NCBI GenBank assembly: GCA_001263235.1
Contig: LGRD01000002.1
Coordinates: 434,001 to 498,000, forward strand
DNA from: Methylibium sp. NZG
GTDB lineage: Bacteria; Pseudomonadota; Gammaproteobacteria; Burkholderiales; Burkholderiaceae_C
Reading direction: 5' to 3'
Length of the DNA stretch: 64,000 nucleotides
The translations under genes were made by a program, and so were the position numbers. The number at the start of each line of letters is the position of its first letter. Position 1 is the stretch's first letter. Below the pieces are notes generated by a model that worked only from the letters and a program-made list of their open reading frames with translations, did no database searches and had not been told where the DNA came from. Shown here in pieces: positions 8,129 to 16,934 of this stretch.

Positions 8129-8973
8129 CCCAACGCCTTGCGCAGCCACGCGCTCAGCCGGTCGGCCAGGCCTACCAGCAACATGAAAATGATCAGGATG
8201 CTGCTGACCTCGGCGCCTGCAAACATCTTCGAGGCGTTGTCGAGTTGCTGCCCCAGCCCACCCGCGCCGACGAAGCCCAGCACCACCGACGAGCGGATCG
8301 CGCACTCCCACCGATACACCGTGTAGCTCACCAGTTCGGTCGAGCACTGCGGCAGCGTGCTGTAAAAGAACGCCTGCAACCGCCCTGCCCCGTTGCGCAG
8401 CAGCGCCTGCGTCGGCGCGCCGTCGCCGCTCTCCAGAATCTCGGCGTACACCTTGCCCAGCATGCCGCCGTAAGCGATACCGATCGCGATCACGCCGGCC
8501 GTCGGCCCCAGGCCCACCACGCGCACGAAGATCAGCGCCCACACCAGCTCAGGCACGCTGCGCAGCACGATGGCGGCCCATCGTGCGCCCTGCCGCACCA
8601 CGTAAGGCGCGCTGGCCATCCGGCCGGTCAAGGCCGAGATCGACAGACGCGTGGTCGACAGCAGCGCCAGCGGCACGGCCACCACAAAGGCCAGCGTCAA
8701 CCCCGCCGTGGCAATGGCCACGGTGCGCCACGTCTCCGCCGCCATCAGCCGCAGGAATTCGGCGTCGTGCCGCGGCGGCACGAAATCGGAGACGAAGCGC
8801 CAGGTCGCCTTCAAGCTGCGCGCATCCAGCAGCTCCCAGGGTTTGAACTCGGTCCACACCAGCAGCGGCCACAGCAGCACCGCGCACAGCAGCAGCGTGG
8901 CCAGCCGGCCGGGGGCGGCTGGGTCGCGCAGCACGCGCGACGGCGCGGAGGCGGATGGCAGCGGCGTTTGCAT
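8125..8973 (-). CDS. phnE: Phosphonate ABC transporter permease PhnE (first copy)
   Basis: 282 residues from ATG 8973; the TTG one codon earlier is possible. The hydrophobic segments and the permease loop (RLQAFFYSTLPQ, then YRWECAIRSSVVLGFVGAGG) match PhnE. Its stop overlaps the start of the next phnE by 4 bp, which implies translational coupling and equal amounts of both subunits. The 95-bp gap to phnC contains 11-bp tandem repeats. Confidence 0.9.
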   Translation of the reverse strand: MQTPLPSASAPSRVLRDPAAPGRLATLLLCAVLLWPLLVWTEFKPWELLDARSLKATWRFVSDFVPPRHDAEFLRLMAAETWRTVAIATAGLTLAFVVAVPLALLSTTRLSISALTGRMASAPYVVRQGARWAAIVLRSVPELVWALIFVRVVGLGPTAGVIAIGIAYGGMLGKVYAEILESGDGAPTQALLRNGAGRLQAFFYSTLPQCSTELVSYTVYRWECAIRSSVVLGFVGAGGLGQQLDNASKMFAGAEVSSILIIFMLLVGLADRLSAWLRKALG

Positions 8974-9046
8974 CAAGCCAGACGGGTGCGAACGTGGACG
9001 GCGCGCGGTAGCGGGTGCATCGAGGGCAGCTGGGTCAGCACTGCAT

Positions 9047-9090
9047 TCATCGGCACATCATCGGCACGTCAGCGGCACGTCATCGGCCGG
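9047..9090. repeat. 11-bp tandem repeat across the phnC stop codon
   Basis: Four consecutive 11-bp units of the form TCATCGGCACR at 9047, 9058, 9069 and 9080; the last is diverged at its end. The phnC stop (TCA on the plus strand, 9069-9071) starts the third unit, so the repeat covers the last residues of phnC and its trailer. Confidence 0.75.
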
Positions 9091-9914
9091 TCCACGCCGA
9101 GCTCGGCCGGTCTCGATGGCACGAACGCCGCTGCCCCGAGCAAGTCGGCGCTCAACTCGTTCGGGTGGTCGGCGTACAACTCGCGCAGCATTTCGTCGCT
9201 CACGTCGGCGGCCTTCGCGTCGAACACGATCTGCCCGCCACGCAGCGCGACGATGCGCTCGAAGCCGGCCCGCGCCGCCTCCACCTGGTGCAGCGTGGTG
9301 ATGAGCGTGGCGCCGCGCTCACGCGCCGCGCCGATCAGCGTGGCGATGGCCTCGCGCGCGCGCGTGGGGTCGAGCGCCGACAGCGGCTCGTCGACCAGCA
9401 GCAGCCCGGCACGCGCCACCAGCGCCCGCGCGAGGCCCACGCGCTGGCGCTCGCCGCCAGACAAGCGGTCAACGCGCTCGAACAACTTGTCTGCCAGGTC
9501 GAAGCGGGCGAGTGCGTCTCGCGCCACGGCCCGGTCGCGCGGATAGAACAGCGAGCGCAGGCTCGCCCACAACCCCATGTCGGCCAGACGACCCGCCAGC
9601 ACGGCGGTGACCACGCGTTGGCGCGGCGGCAGCGGCGGCGACTGCGGCGCCAGGAACAGTCGGCCCCGCAGGCGCTGCACCTGGCGGCGTGGCAGCGCCC
9701 AAGGCTGCACGTCGTCGATGAACAACTCGCCGGCCACCGGCTTGAGCGCACACGCCATCGCCTGCAGCAGCGTGGTCTTGCCAGCGCCCGATGGGCCGAT
9801 GACGGCCACCACCTCGCCCCGCTCGACCGACAGGCTCACGCCCTCGATAGCGAGCACGCCAGCGCGCGCGGCAGGGTGCCGCGCGCTCACGCGCGACAGG
9901 CGCAGATGCGACAA
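9069..9914 (-). CDS. phnC: Phosphonate ABC transporter ATP-binding protein
   Basis: 281 residues. Walker A GPSGAGKTT (40-48), signature LSGGERQRVG, Walker B LLLVDEP and an H-loop histidine in TTLHQVE are all present, so the ATPase should be active. It energises uptake of phosphonate, phosphite or related compounds through the PhnE channel. It starts 16 bp after the phnD stop. The C-terminal residues (about PMTCR) are encoded by the 11-bp tandem repeat and may be strain-variable. Confidence 0.92.
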   Translation of the reverse strand: MSHLRLSRVSARHPAARAGVLAIEGVSLSVERGEVVAVIGPSGAGKTTLLQAMACALKPVAGELFIDDVQPWALPRRQVQRLRGRLFLAPQSPPLPPRQRVVTAVLAGRLADMGLWASLRSLFYPRDRAVARDALARFDLADKLFERVDRLSGGERQRVGLARALVARAGLLLVDEPLSALDPTRAREAIATLIGAARERGATLITTLHQVEAARAGFERIVALRGGQIVFDAKAADVSDEMLRELYADHPNELSADLLGAAAFVPSRPAELGVDRPMTCR

Positions 9915-9930
9915 GCGGCGTGGCCCCGCG

Positions 9931-10797
9931 CTACTTCAGCAGGCCGGCGTTCTCGGCCGCCGCCTTGATGCCGGCGTAGTTCTCCACCCGCGTCGGGATG
10001 AACTTCGCCGCGCGTTGCAGCTTCAGGATTTCGGCGCCCTGCGGCGTGGCCGGGTTCAGGTCGAGGAAGGCCTGCGTGATCTTGTCGCGCAGCGCCTGCG
10101 GCATGTCGGCGTGCACGGTCCAGTTGTAATCGTAGTAAGCGGGGGTGGTGAAAAAGACCTTCACCGCGGCGGTGTCTACCTTCTTGTCTTCGACGAACTT
10201 GTTCCACACCGAGATGTTGAGCGCACCGGCATCGACCTTGCCGCTGGCCACTGCGGCAATCGTCGCGTCGTGCGCGCCGGAGAAGCTCACGCGCTTCAAG
10301 TCCTTGTCGGGGTCGACCTTGGCGGCCAGCAGAAAGCTGCGTGGCATCAGGTGGCCCGAGGTGCTGGACTGCGAGCCGAAGCTCAGCGTCTTGCCCTTCA
10401 GGTCGGCGAGCGACTTGATGGCCGCGTCGCTGGTGATGAACACCGACTTGAACGACGCGTCTTCCTCGCGCTGCACCAGCGGGATCGTCTTGCCGCCCGA
10501 GCGCACCGAGCTTTGCACGAAGGTAAAGCCGCCGAACCACGCCAGGTCGATCTTCTTGTTGACCAGCGTCTCTACCGCGGCGGCGTAATCGGTCACCGGC
10601 GTCCACTCGACCTTCATGCCGAGCCGGCTCTCCAGGTACTTGGCCAACGGCTCGAACTTGCGCACCAGTTCGGTGGGCGACTCGTCCGGGATGGCGCTCA
10701 CGCGCAGCACCTGCTGCGCCTGCGCCGCAATCGCGAAGGCGGCGATGGCGCCTGTCAACAGCACCTGCAGCGCTCTGAAGGGGAAATGGCTTTTCAT
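9931..10797 (-). CDS. phnD: Phosphonate-binding periplasmic protein
   Basis: 288 residues from ATG 10797. A signal peptide with likely cleavage after AQA (about residue 28) is followed by the PhnD/phosphate-phosphite-phosphonate binding fold (LRVSAIPDESPTELVRKFEPLAKYLE near the mature N-terminus). It delivers the ligand to PhnCEE and is the first gene of the operon, so the promoter should be in the 134-bp divergent gap to egtD. No phosphonate-degrading gene is nearby, so the true ligand is open. Confidence 0.92.
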   Translation of the reverse strand: MKSHFPFRALQVLLTGAIAAFAIAAQAQQVLRVSAIPDESPTELVRKFEPLAKYLESRLGMKVEWTPVTDYAAAVETLVNKKIDLAWFGGFTFVQSSVRSGGKTIPLVQREEDASFKSVFITSDAAIKSLADLKGKTLSFGSQSSTSGHLMPRSFLLAAKVDPDKDLKRVSFSGAHDATIAAVASGKVDAGALNISVWNKFVEDKKVDTAAVKVFFTTPAYYDYNWTVHADMPQALRDKITQAFLDLNPATPQGAEILKLQRAAKFIPTRVENYAGIKAAAENAGLLK

Positions 10798-10931
10798 GGA
10801 TTTCCTTGGTCGGTTGTGGCCCACTCGGGCGCTGTTCGCGATTCAACGCCGCCACCCCGGCCAGGTTGCAACGCAAAGAGGTGCGCATCTTAGGCAATAC
10901 CGCGCGGCGCTGCTCGAACCGGAGACAACCC

Positions 10932-11948
10932 TTGAACGACCCTCGCACCGCTGGCTCCACGTCGAACGCTACGCCGCAGGCGACCGAGCCAGGCGCACCG
11001 CGCACGCCGCACGTCACACAGGTCTGGCGCGAAGACCTTGCTGCAACGCGGGTCGAATTGCTGCGCGGGCTGACCGCTGCGGCTGCGTACGCGTCGCCCA
11101 AGTTCTTGTACGACGCGCTCGGCTCGCGCCTTTTCGAGGCCATCACCGAGTTGCCCGAGTACTACCCGACACGCACCGAAGCCGCCATCGTCGATGCCCA
11201 TGGCGCGGCCTTTGCCCAGGCCATCGGCAAGGTCGGTACGCTGATCGACCTCGGCGCAGGCAACTGCAGCAAGGCGCTGCGCCTGTTTCCGCTGCTTGCG
11301 CCCCAGCGCTATGTGGCGGTGGACATCTCGGTGGACTTCTTGCGCGACGCGCTCGCCCACGTGCAGCGCCAGCACCCGCAGCTCGACGTGAACGGGGTCG
11401 GCCTGGACTTCTCGAGCCGGCTGCAGATACCACCGCGCTCGGTGCAGGGGCGGCCGGTGTTTTTCTACGCCGGCTCGAGCATCGGCAATTTCACGCCCGA
11501 AGAAGCGGTGCCGTTCTTGACCAGCGTGCGCGAGCAGGCCGGCGGCGGCGGGCTGCTGATCGGCGTCGATCTGGTCAAGCCCACCGAGATTCTGGAGCCG
11601 GCCTACGACGACGCGCTCGGTGTGACCGCCGCGTTCAACCTGAACCTGCTGCTGCACCTGAACCGGCTGATCGGCACCGACTTTCGGCCGCGCGAGTGGC
11701 GCCATGTCGGGCTGTTCGACACCCTGCGCTCGCGCATCGAGATGCACCTGGAGGCGCGCCACGCGCTGACGGTGGCCTGGCCCGGCGGCGAGCGCCGTTT
11801 TGCGGCCGGCGAGCGCATCCACACCGAGAACTCCTGCAAGTACACCGTGCCGCGCTTCGAGGCGCTGCTGCAAGCGTCGGGCTTCGCGCGCGGTCACCAC
11901 TGGCTCGACGAACAGGGCTGGTTCGCGGTGTTCTGGGCGCCCGCCTGA
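10932..11948 (+). CDS. egtD: L-histidine N-alpha-methyltransferase (EgtD-like)
   Basis: 338 residues from TTG 10932, chosen because GGAGAC lies 5 bases upstream and the family N-terminus begins near there; no ATG fits. SAM-binding motif DLGAGNCSKA is at residues 106-115, then YAGSSIGNFTPEEA and the substrate-loop element ENSCKYT. EgtD trimethylates histidine to hercynine, the first step of ergothioneine synthesis. The partner sulfoxide synthase EgtB, often adjacent, is absent from the window. A KefB-like antiporter and a YbdK ligase follow in the same direction. Confidence 0.85.
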   Translation: MNDPRTAGSTSNATPQATEPGAPRTPHVTQVWREDLAATRVELLRGLTAAAAYASPKFLYDALGSRLFEAITELPEYYPTRTEAAIVDAHGAAFAQAIGKVGTLIDLGAGNCSKALRLFPLLAPQRYVAVDISVDFLRDALAHVQRQHPQLDVNGVGLDFSSRLQIPPRSVQGRPVFFYAGSSIGNFTPEEAVPFLTSVREQAGGGGLLIGVDLVKPTEILEPAYDDALGVTAAFNLNLLLHLNRLIGTDFRPREWRHVGLFDTLRSRIEMHLEARHALTVAWPGGERRFAAGERIHTENSCKYTVPRFEALLQASGFARGHHWLDEQGWFAVFWAPA

Positions 11949-12027
11949 CCCCCTGATCGCGCAGCTCGACATGGCCTGCGGCCGACGGCCGCAGGCGGGT
12001 GTCGGGGTGACGTACAGTCCGCCGTTC

Positions 12028-13419
12028 ATGACCACCTCGCTCATCCCCAGCGCGTTCGCCCAGGCAGCGCCGTCGGCGGCGTCGGCAGCGTCCGCCGCGG
12101 CAGCCGCGCCGTCGGCGCCGCTGTGGACGCTCGAAGGCTTTCGCGCCGCCGACCCGGTGCTGGGCCTGGCGGTGTTGATGCTCGCGGCCATCGTGCTGGC
12201 CGAGGCGCTGCACCGCACCTGGCGCTTGCCGCGCGCCTGCGGGCACATGCTGATGGGCGCCATCGCCAGCCCGCTGCTGCTGCGCCTGCTCGACCGCAGC
12301 GAGCTCGACGTGTGGAAGCCGCTGATCGACCTGGCCATCGGCGCGCTGCTGTTCGAACTCGGCACGCGCATCCGCCCGCGCTGGCTGCTGGACAACCCGT
12401 GGCTCGCGGCCAGTTGCGTGCTGCAGGCGGCGTTGAGCGGCCTGCTGGTGACGGGCGTGTTGGTGTTGCTGGGCGCGCCGCTGCTGTCGGCCGCGGTGGT
12501 GGGCACTGTCGCCATGTCCACCTCGACCGTGATCGTGATGACCGCCACGCACGAGGCGCGCTCACGCGGGCAGGTGACCGAGCGGCTGCTGCTGATGACG
12601 GCGATCAACAGCGTCATCGCCGTCGTCGGCCTGAAGGTGCTGCGCGTGGTGCTGGCCTCCGACCTGCCGGGCAACGACGAGCTGACGAACGCATTGATCA
12701 GCGCGCTGCGCGTGATCGCCGGCTCGTTCCTGCTGGGCGTGGCGATGGGCTTTGCGCTGCACTACCTGAGCCCGATGGTGCGCGGCACGCCGGCGATGTC
12801 GGTGCTGCAGATCGCGCTGGTGATCATGGCGAGCATGCTTGCGGCGCAATGGAAGCTCTCGCCGCTGCTCGCGCTGCTGGTGGCCGGCATGGCCGCGCGC
12901 TCGCGCTCGACGCACGCGTTGACGGTGGAGCCACACCTCGGCTCGGCAGGCGCAGTGCTCAACGTGCTGCTGTTCATCTGCCTGGGCCTGCTGTCCACGC
13001 TCGACGGCATGCTCAGCCTGTGGCCGTGGGTGCTGGCCATCATCGCGGCCCGGCTGCTGGGCACCGGCGTGGCGGTGAGCGCGCTGGCTCGGGCCAGCGG
13101 CCTGGGCTGGCGGCAGGCCGCGGCGTTGACGTTGGCGCTGCAGCCGATCAGCAGCCTGGCGGTGCTGCTGGCGGCCGACACGTTTGCGTGGTCGGCCCAG
13201 TTGCCCGGCACCGATGTGCGCACGTTGCAGGCGTTGTTGCTGGCCACCACGGTGATGCAACTGACCGGGCCGTTGTGGACGCAGCTCGCACTGCGGCATG
13301 TGGCGGGCGAGTGCAACGGCGGGGCCAGCACGAGTGGCACAGGCAGCACGAGCAACGTCAGCAGCCCCCGAAGCAAGGGCAGCGTGGGCAGCCAAGCTTC
13401 ACCGAGTTCACCCGGCTGA
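12028..13419 (+). CDS. Cation:proton antiporter, KefB/CPA2-like
   Basis: 463 residues from ATG 12028. A leader with an Ala/Ser-rich stretch (residues 8-30) is followed by about 12-13 membrane helices of the Na+/H+ exchanger fold, including MSTSTVIVMTATHEARSRG, the place of the ion-binding loop in KefB/CPA2 proteins. There is no C-terminal TrkA-N domain; the protein ends in a Ser/Gly-rich tail. It lies 79 bp after egtD and 20 bp before ybdK. Transported ion unknown; K+ or Na+ is likely. KefB relatives are glutathione-gated, which would suit its thiol-related neighbours, but no glutathione site can be claimed. Confidence 0.8.
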   Translation: MTTSLIPSAFAQAAPSAASAASAAAAAPSAPLWTLEGFRAADPVLGLAVLMLAAIVLAEALHRTWRLPRACGHMLMGAIASPLLLRLLDRSELDVWKPLIDLAIGALLFELGTRIRPRWLLDNPWLAASCVLQAALSGLLVTGVLVLLGAPLLSAAVVGTVAMSTSTVIVMTATHEARSRGQVTERLLLMTAINSVIAVVGLKVLRVVLASDLPGNDELTNALISALRVIAGSFLLGVAMGFALHYLSPMVRGTPAMSVLQIALVIMASMLAAQWKLSPLLALLVAGMAARSRSTHALTVEPHLGSAGAVLNVLLFICLGLLSTLDGMLSLWPWVLAIIAARLLGTGVAVSALARASGLGWRQAAALTLALQPISSLAVLLAADTFAWSAQLPGTDVRTLQALLLATTVMQLTGPLWTQLALRHVAGECNGGASTSGTGSTSNVSSPRSKGSVGSQASPSSPG

Positions 13420-13439
13420 GGTCACCGAGCTGACCGCCC

Positions 13440-14567
13440 ATGCCCCTTCAAGACTTCACCCCCTCGCAACCGCTCACGCTCGGCGTCGAGCTCGAGCTGC
13501 AACTCGTCAGCACGCACGACTTCGACCTCGCGCCGCAGGCCGAAGACCTGCTGCGCGTGCTGAAAGGCCACAGCGGCGCGTGGGACGTGAAGCCCGAGAT
13601 CACGCGCAGCATGATCGAGATCGGCACCTCGATCCAGCGCAGCCACCAGCCACTGCTGGCCGAGCTGCGCGACCTGCGCGACCAGCTCTCGCGCGGCTGC
13701 CGCAAGCTCAACATCGGCATCGCCGGCGGCGGCACGCACGCCTACCAGCACTGGAGCGAGCAGCAGATCTTCCCCGGCGAGCGCTTTCACTACATCAGCG
13801 AGCTGTACGGCTACCTGGCCAAGCAGTTCACCGTGTTCGGCCAGCACGTGCACGTCGGCTGCGAAGACGGCGACCGCGCGCTGTGGCTGCTGCACGCGCT
13901 GTCGCGCTACGTGCCGCACTTCATCGCGCTCAGCGCGTCGTCGCCGTTCGTGCAGGGCGTGGACACCGGTTTCGATTCGGCGCGGCTCAACTCCGTCTTC
14001 GCCTTCCCGCTCTCGGGCCGCGCGCCGTTCTGCCTGACGTGGCGCGAGTTCGGCCAGTACTTCGACAAGATGGCCTCCACCGGCGTGGTGCAGTCGATGA
14101 AAGACTTCTACTGGGACATCCGCCCCAAGCCCGAGTTCGGCACCATCGAATTGCGCGTGTGCGATACGCCGCTGAACGTCGAGATGGCCGCGGCCCTCGC
14201 CTGCTACCTGCAGTCGATCTGCCGCTACCTGCGCGAGGCGCGCCCCTTCGAGCCGACCGAAGACGACTACCTCGTCTACACCTTCAACCGCTTCCAGGCC
14301 TGCCGCTTCGGCCTGGACGGCGAGATCGTCGACCCGAAGACCAAACAGCGCATCAAGCTGCGCGACGACATCGTGCGCACGCTCGCCAACGTCGACGTGC
14401 ACGCGCTCGACCTGCAGGCGCTGGATGCCAACAACCTGATCCGCGACACGCTGTTCGAAGGCAACGGCGCGCGCTGGCTGCGTGAGCGGCGCGTGAAGGG
14501 GGCGCCGCTGTCGGCGGTGGTGGAGGCGGCGGCGGGAAGGTGGATGGGGGAGGTGGGGCGAGGCTGA
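13440..14567 (+). CDS. ybdK: YbdK-family carboxylate-amine ligase (GCS2)
   Basis: 375 residues of the glutamate-cysteine ligase 2 family. Motifs: [10 protein letters not shown] (14-23), the VFGQHVHVG metal/substrate loop and [12 protein letters not shown]. coli YbdK has weak gamma-glutamylcysteine ligase activity, joining glutamate and cysteine with ATP. It starts 20 bp after the antiporter stop and is probably co-transcribed with it and egtD. Whether it feeds glutathione, ergothioneine or another product cannot be told from sequence. Confidence 0.88.
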   Translation: MPLQDFTPSQPLTLGVELELQLVSTHDFDLAPQAEDLLRVLKGHSGAWDVKPEITRSMIEIGTSIQRSHQPLLAELRDLRDQLSRGCRKLNIGIAGGGTHAYQHWSEQQIFPGERFHYISELYGYLAKQFTVFGQHVHVGCEDGDRALWLLHALSRYVPHFIALSASSPFVQGVDTGFDSARLNSVFAFPLSGRAPFCLTWREFGQYFDKMASTGVVQSMKDFYWDIRPKPEFGTIELRVCDTPLNVEMAAALACYLQSICRYLREARPFEPTEDDYLVYTFNRFQACRFGLDGEIVDPKTKQRIKLRDDIVRTLANVDVHALDLQALDANNLIRDTLFEGNGARWLRERRVKGAPLSAVVEAAAGRWMGEVGRG

Positions 14568-14599
14568 GATGCTCTCGAAACCAAGTAGATTGCCGTCAG

Positions 14600-15109
14600 A
14601 TGAATTTTCGCTATGTCCTTGATGACGTTGTCGCGTTTGCAAGCGATGCTCGCGGCATGCTCGCGATTGCGGGATGCTTCGTTGCGCTCTGCTTCTTGGT
14701 TGCGGCGCAACGGAACTCGTCGTTCGCATGCTCTACGGGGCTAGAAGTATGTGTCGCCACGCAGGGAGCGCTGCTGCGTACGGATGAGGCGTTTGCCATA
14801 GGTCGAAGTTGCGATGACTTCCTTAAGGATGGCAACGGACAGATGGCCCTCTCCATGACACTCGCCGAAATCAATCGCGCGAGCCAGGAGTACGAAGCAG
14901 CAGGTCGTGGCTTATCGCCAATCTCTTCGGCGCAATATGCCTATGAACAGCTGCATGACAGCCGACTTCCATTTGATCGGTCAATTGAGGGGCTACGCAT
15001 GAGAGCCGCGGCCGTCTCCCATTCATGTCGAATCTTCGAGCGGGACTTCGAGCAGCATCTGTCGAGGCCACGCAGCCATGACTCTTTTTTCATGGATTCG
15101 TCGCGGTAG
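14600..15109 (+). CDS. Hypothetical single-pass membrane protein
   Basis: 169 residues from ATG 14600. One membrane segment (about residues 20-38) follows a short N-terminus; the rest is polar with several cysteines (ACSTGLEVC, SCDDF, SHSC). Codon use is visibly less GC-biased than in the flanking ybdK and hydrolase genes, suggesting recent acquisition. No family recognised. It opens a small accessory patch that ends at about 15900. Confidence 0.55.
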   Translation: MNFRYVLDDVVAFASDARGMLAIAGCFVALCFLVAAQRNSSFACSTGLEVCVATQGALLRTDEAFAIGRSCDDFLKDGNGQMALSMTLAEINRASQEYEAAGRGLSPISSAQYAYEQLHDSRLPFDRSIEGLRMRAAAVSHSCRIFERDFEQHLSRPRSHDSFFMDSSR

Positions 15110-15160
15110 GGCGCGGCTACCGCTCGCACGCTGAACGTTGAGTGACTATTACCTGCCGCC

Positions 15161-15598
15161 ATGAGCATTCAAGAAATTACAGCGGTCACGCCGCGGAACC
15201 TGGCGATCTTTCGTGAGAAGCTCATCGGCAAGAGCGACGGTGAACTGGAGTCCGAGGCTATGCATTCGGACAACGCAGCGGGCGTGGTAGCCGCGATCAT
15301 TCTTTCCGAACGAAAAGCCAAACGAGCTGAAGACGCGGCCGACGTTTCGAGGAAGCGACATGAAGAACTTCTCCGAAAGATCGAGCAGCCCCACTGGACT
15401 GCGACACCAGGGTTTTGGGTGAGCATCATCGCTGCCCTTGCTGCGGTAGTGGCCGCATGGCCCGTTTTCAGGCCTCAGGTGTCGCAAAACTCTCCGACAG
15501 GGTCGAGCTCAGGTACTGCAGTTCAGCTAGCGCCAATTGCGTCTAGCGTCGCGCCCCAGATGCCGGCGAGTTCGTCGACGACGAAGAGTGTCAGGTGA
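15161..15598 (+). CDS. Hypothetical tail-anchored coiled-coil protein
   Basis: 145 residues from ATG 15161. An N-terminal helical region rich in Lys/Glu/Arg (residues 15-75) is followed by one membrane segment (about 82-100, FWVSIIAALAAVVAAW) and a Ser/Thr/Pro-rich tail. Composition and codon use resemble the preceding unknown gene more than the core genes. No function assigned; the shape would suit a membrane-bound accessory or phage-defence component, but nothing specific supports that. Confidence 0.55.
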   Translation: MSIQEITAVTPRNLAIFREKLIGKSDGELESEAMHSDNAAGVVAAIILSERKAKRAEDAADVSRKRHEELLRKIEQPHWTATPGFWVSIIAALAAVVAAWPVFRPQVSQNSPTGSSSGTAVQLAPIASSVAPQMPASSSTTKSVR

Positions 15599-15614
15599 TT
15601 GGAGGCAATCTGAA

Positions 15615-15884
15615 ATGAAAAAACTCCATGCAGACCTCCTTGCGTCGGTCAAGCAAATGCGGCGCGGCCAAGCGGCGCGTGTCTCGAAGGTCAAACTGCC
15701 TGCCGCCGCCGAGGCAAGAGCCAGCATCGGTCTGTCGCAGCAAGAGTTCGCCCAACTGCTGGGCGTGTCGGCCAGAACGCTGCAGGACTGGGAGCAGGGG
15801 CGCAGAGAGCCGACCGGCGCTGCGCGCACACTGTTGAAGGTGGCAGTCAAGCACCCGAAGCTTCTGCGTGCGCTGGAAACGTGA
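15615..15884 (+). CDS. XRE-type HTH protein, orphan antitoxin-like
   Basis: 89 residues from ATG 15615 with GGAGGC 8 bases upstream. A helix-turn-helix occupies residues 37-64 (GLSQQEFAQLLGVSARTLQDWEQGRREP), the layout of HigA/NadS-type antitoxins paired with RelE/HigB-like toxins. No toxin-like gene is adjacent: the upstream neighbours are membrane-anchored and the downstream gene is convergent. It is therefore an orphan antitoxin or a free-standing regulator, perhaps of the two genes before it. Confidence 0.75.
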   Translation: MKKLHADLLASVKQMRRGQAARVSKVKLPAAAEARASIGLSQQEFAQLLGVSARTLQDWEQGRREPTGAARTLLKVAVKHPKLLRALET

Positions 15885-15956
15885 CACCCAAGGCATCCTC
15901 AAGCAGACATCAAGCAGCCGACTTCGCCGTAAGTTGGTTTCGGCTCAACATCGGCG

Positions 15957-16934
15957 TCAGTGCTCCGCCAAGAACCTCAATAGCCGCTCCCGCGAAAGCC
16001 TCAGCGCCTGTGCATCTCCGCCCACATGTACGCCCTGCCCCGGGTTGACACCATTCGGCACGTCGCGGCGCAGGCGAACCGGGGCGGTCGAATCGAACCC
16101 GTGGAACGCACCCGGATAGGTTTCGATCACCGGCCGGGGCTCGGTGGCCATCTGCGCGAGGCTTCGGCACGGCGCGGCGGGTGTCCAGTCGTCGGCCTCG
16201 CCGATCAGCATCAGCAAGCGGCCTGACGGTTCGTAGCCGCGGGCGAGTTCGGCATCGCAGCCGGGGTAGAAGGCGATCGCGAACGCGGGCCGCACGGCGT
16301 GCGCGGCCACGTCGCGCTGGCGCAGGTTGGTGGCGGCCAGCACGGTGCTGCCGCCGTGGGACCAGCCGAGCAGGCCGATGCGGCGGTCGTCCACGTCGTC
16401 GCGCCGCGCGAGCCACGTGAGCGCGGCCAGCGCGTCGAGCCGGCGGTGGGCCTGCGTCACGGCGCGCGTGCCGATGCGCTGCGTGCACAGCTCGCGCTCG
16501 CCACGTGGCGTGAGCGAGTCCACCACCAGCGCGTGCATGCCCTGCTCGTTCAGCAGCGCGGCGTAGTCGCGCAGGCGCTGGCTCAGGCGGCCCGGGCCGG
16601 GTCCATAGGGCCCGCCGCAGCCGTGGAACAGCGCCACGGCGGGACGCGGCCCGGCGGGCCCGGCGGCGGGCAGCCAAAAGGCCTTGAGCAGCACCGCGGT
16701 GCCGTGGCGGCGGTCCAGGCTTTCGAACTCGACGACGATTGCGGTTTGCGGCTGGCCTGGGGTCGGGACTGGGGCTTGGCCCTGCGTCTGAGCCGTCGCA
16801 GCGGTCATCGAGGCCGATGCCAGCCAGCACCCCAGCGCCAGCAGCGTCGCGCCGCAAGAGCGCGGCAAAAACCGGTGCGCCTTCGTTGCCGGCATCGGCG
16901 ACCTTCTGACCGAGCTCGTCATCGCACGCTTCAT
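15957..16934 (-). CDS. Secreted dienelactone-hydrolase-family protein
   Basis: 325 residues from ATG 16934, whose ATGA overlaps the stop of the upstream gene by 4 bp. An N-terminal signal peptide (about residues 1-48) is followed by an alpha/beta-hydrolase fold with LFHGCGGPYG (oxyanion region), nucleophile serine in GWSHGG, acidic residue in GEADDW and histidine in PGAFHGFD. Classical dienelactone hydrolases use cysteine; this one has serine. Substrate unknown. Translationally coupled to the hypothetical secreted protein upstream. Confidence 0.82.
   Translation of the reverse strand: MKRAMTSSVRRSPMPATKAHRFLPRSCGATLLALGCWLASASMTAATAQTQGQAPVPTPGQPQTAIVVEFESLDRRHGTAVLLKAFWLPAAGPAGPRPAVALFHGCGGPYGPGPGRLSQRLRDYAALLNEQGMHALVVDSLTPRGERELCTQRIGTRAVTQAHRRLDALAALTWLARRDDVDDRRIGLLGWSHGGSTVLAATNLRQRDVAAHAVRPAFAIAFYPGCDAELARGYEPSGRLLMLIGEADDWTPAAPCRSLAQMATEPRPVIETYPGAFHGFDSTAPVRLRRDVPNGVNPGQGVHVGGDAQALRLSRERLLRFLAEH

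Noticed and set aside
15100-15900. RelE/HigB-type toxin partner for the XRE protein
   Set aside because: The two preceding genes have membrane segments and no RelE-like composition; the downstream gene is a convergent hydrolase.
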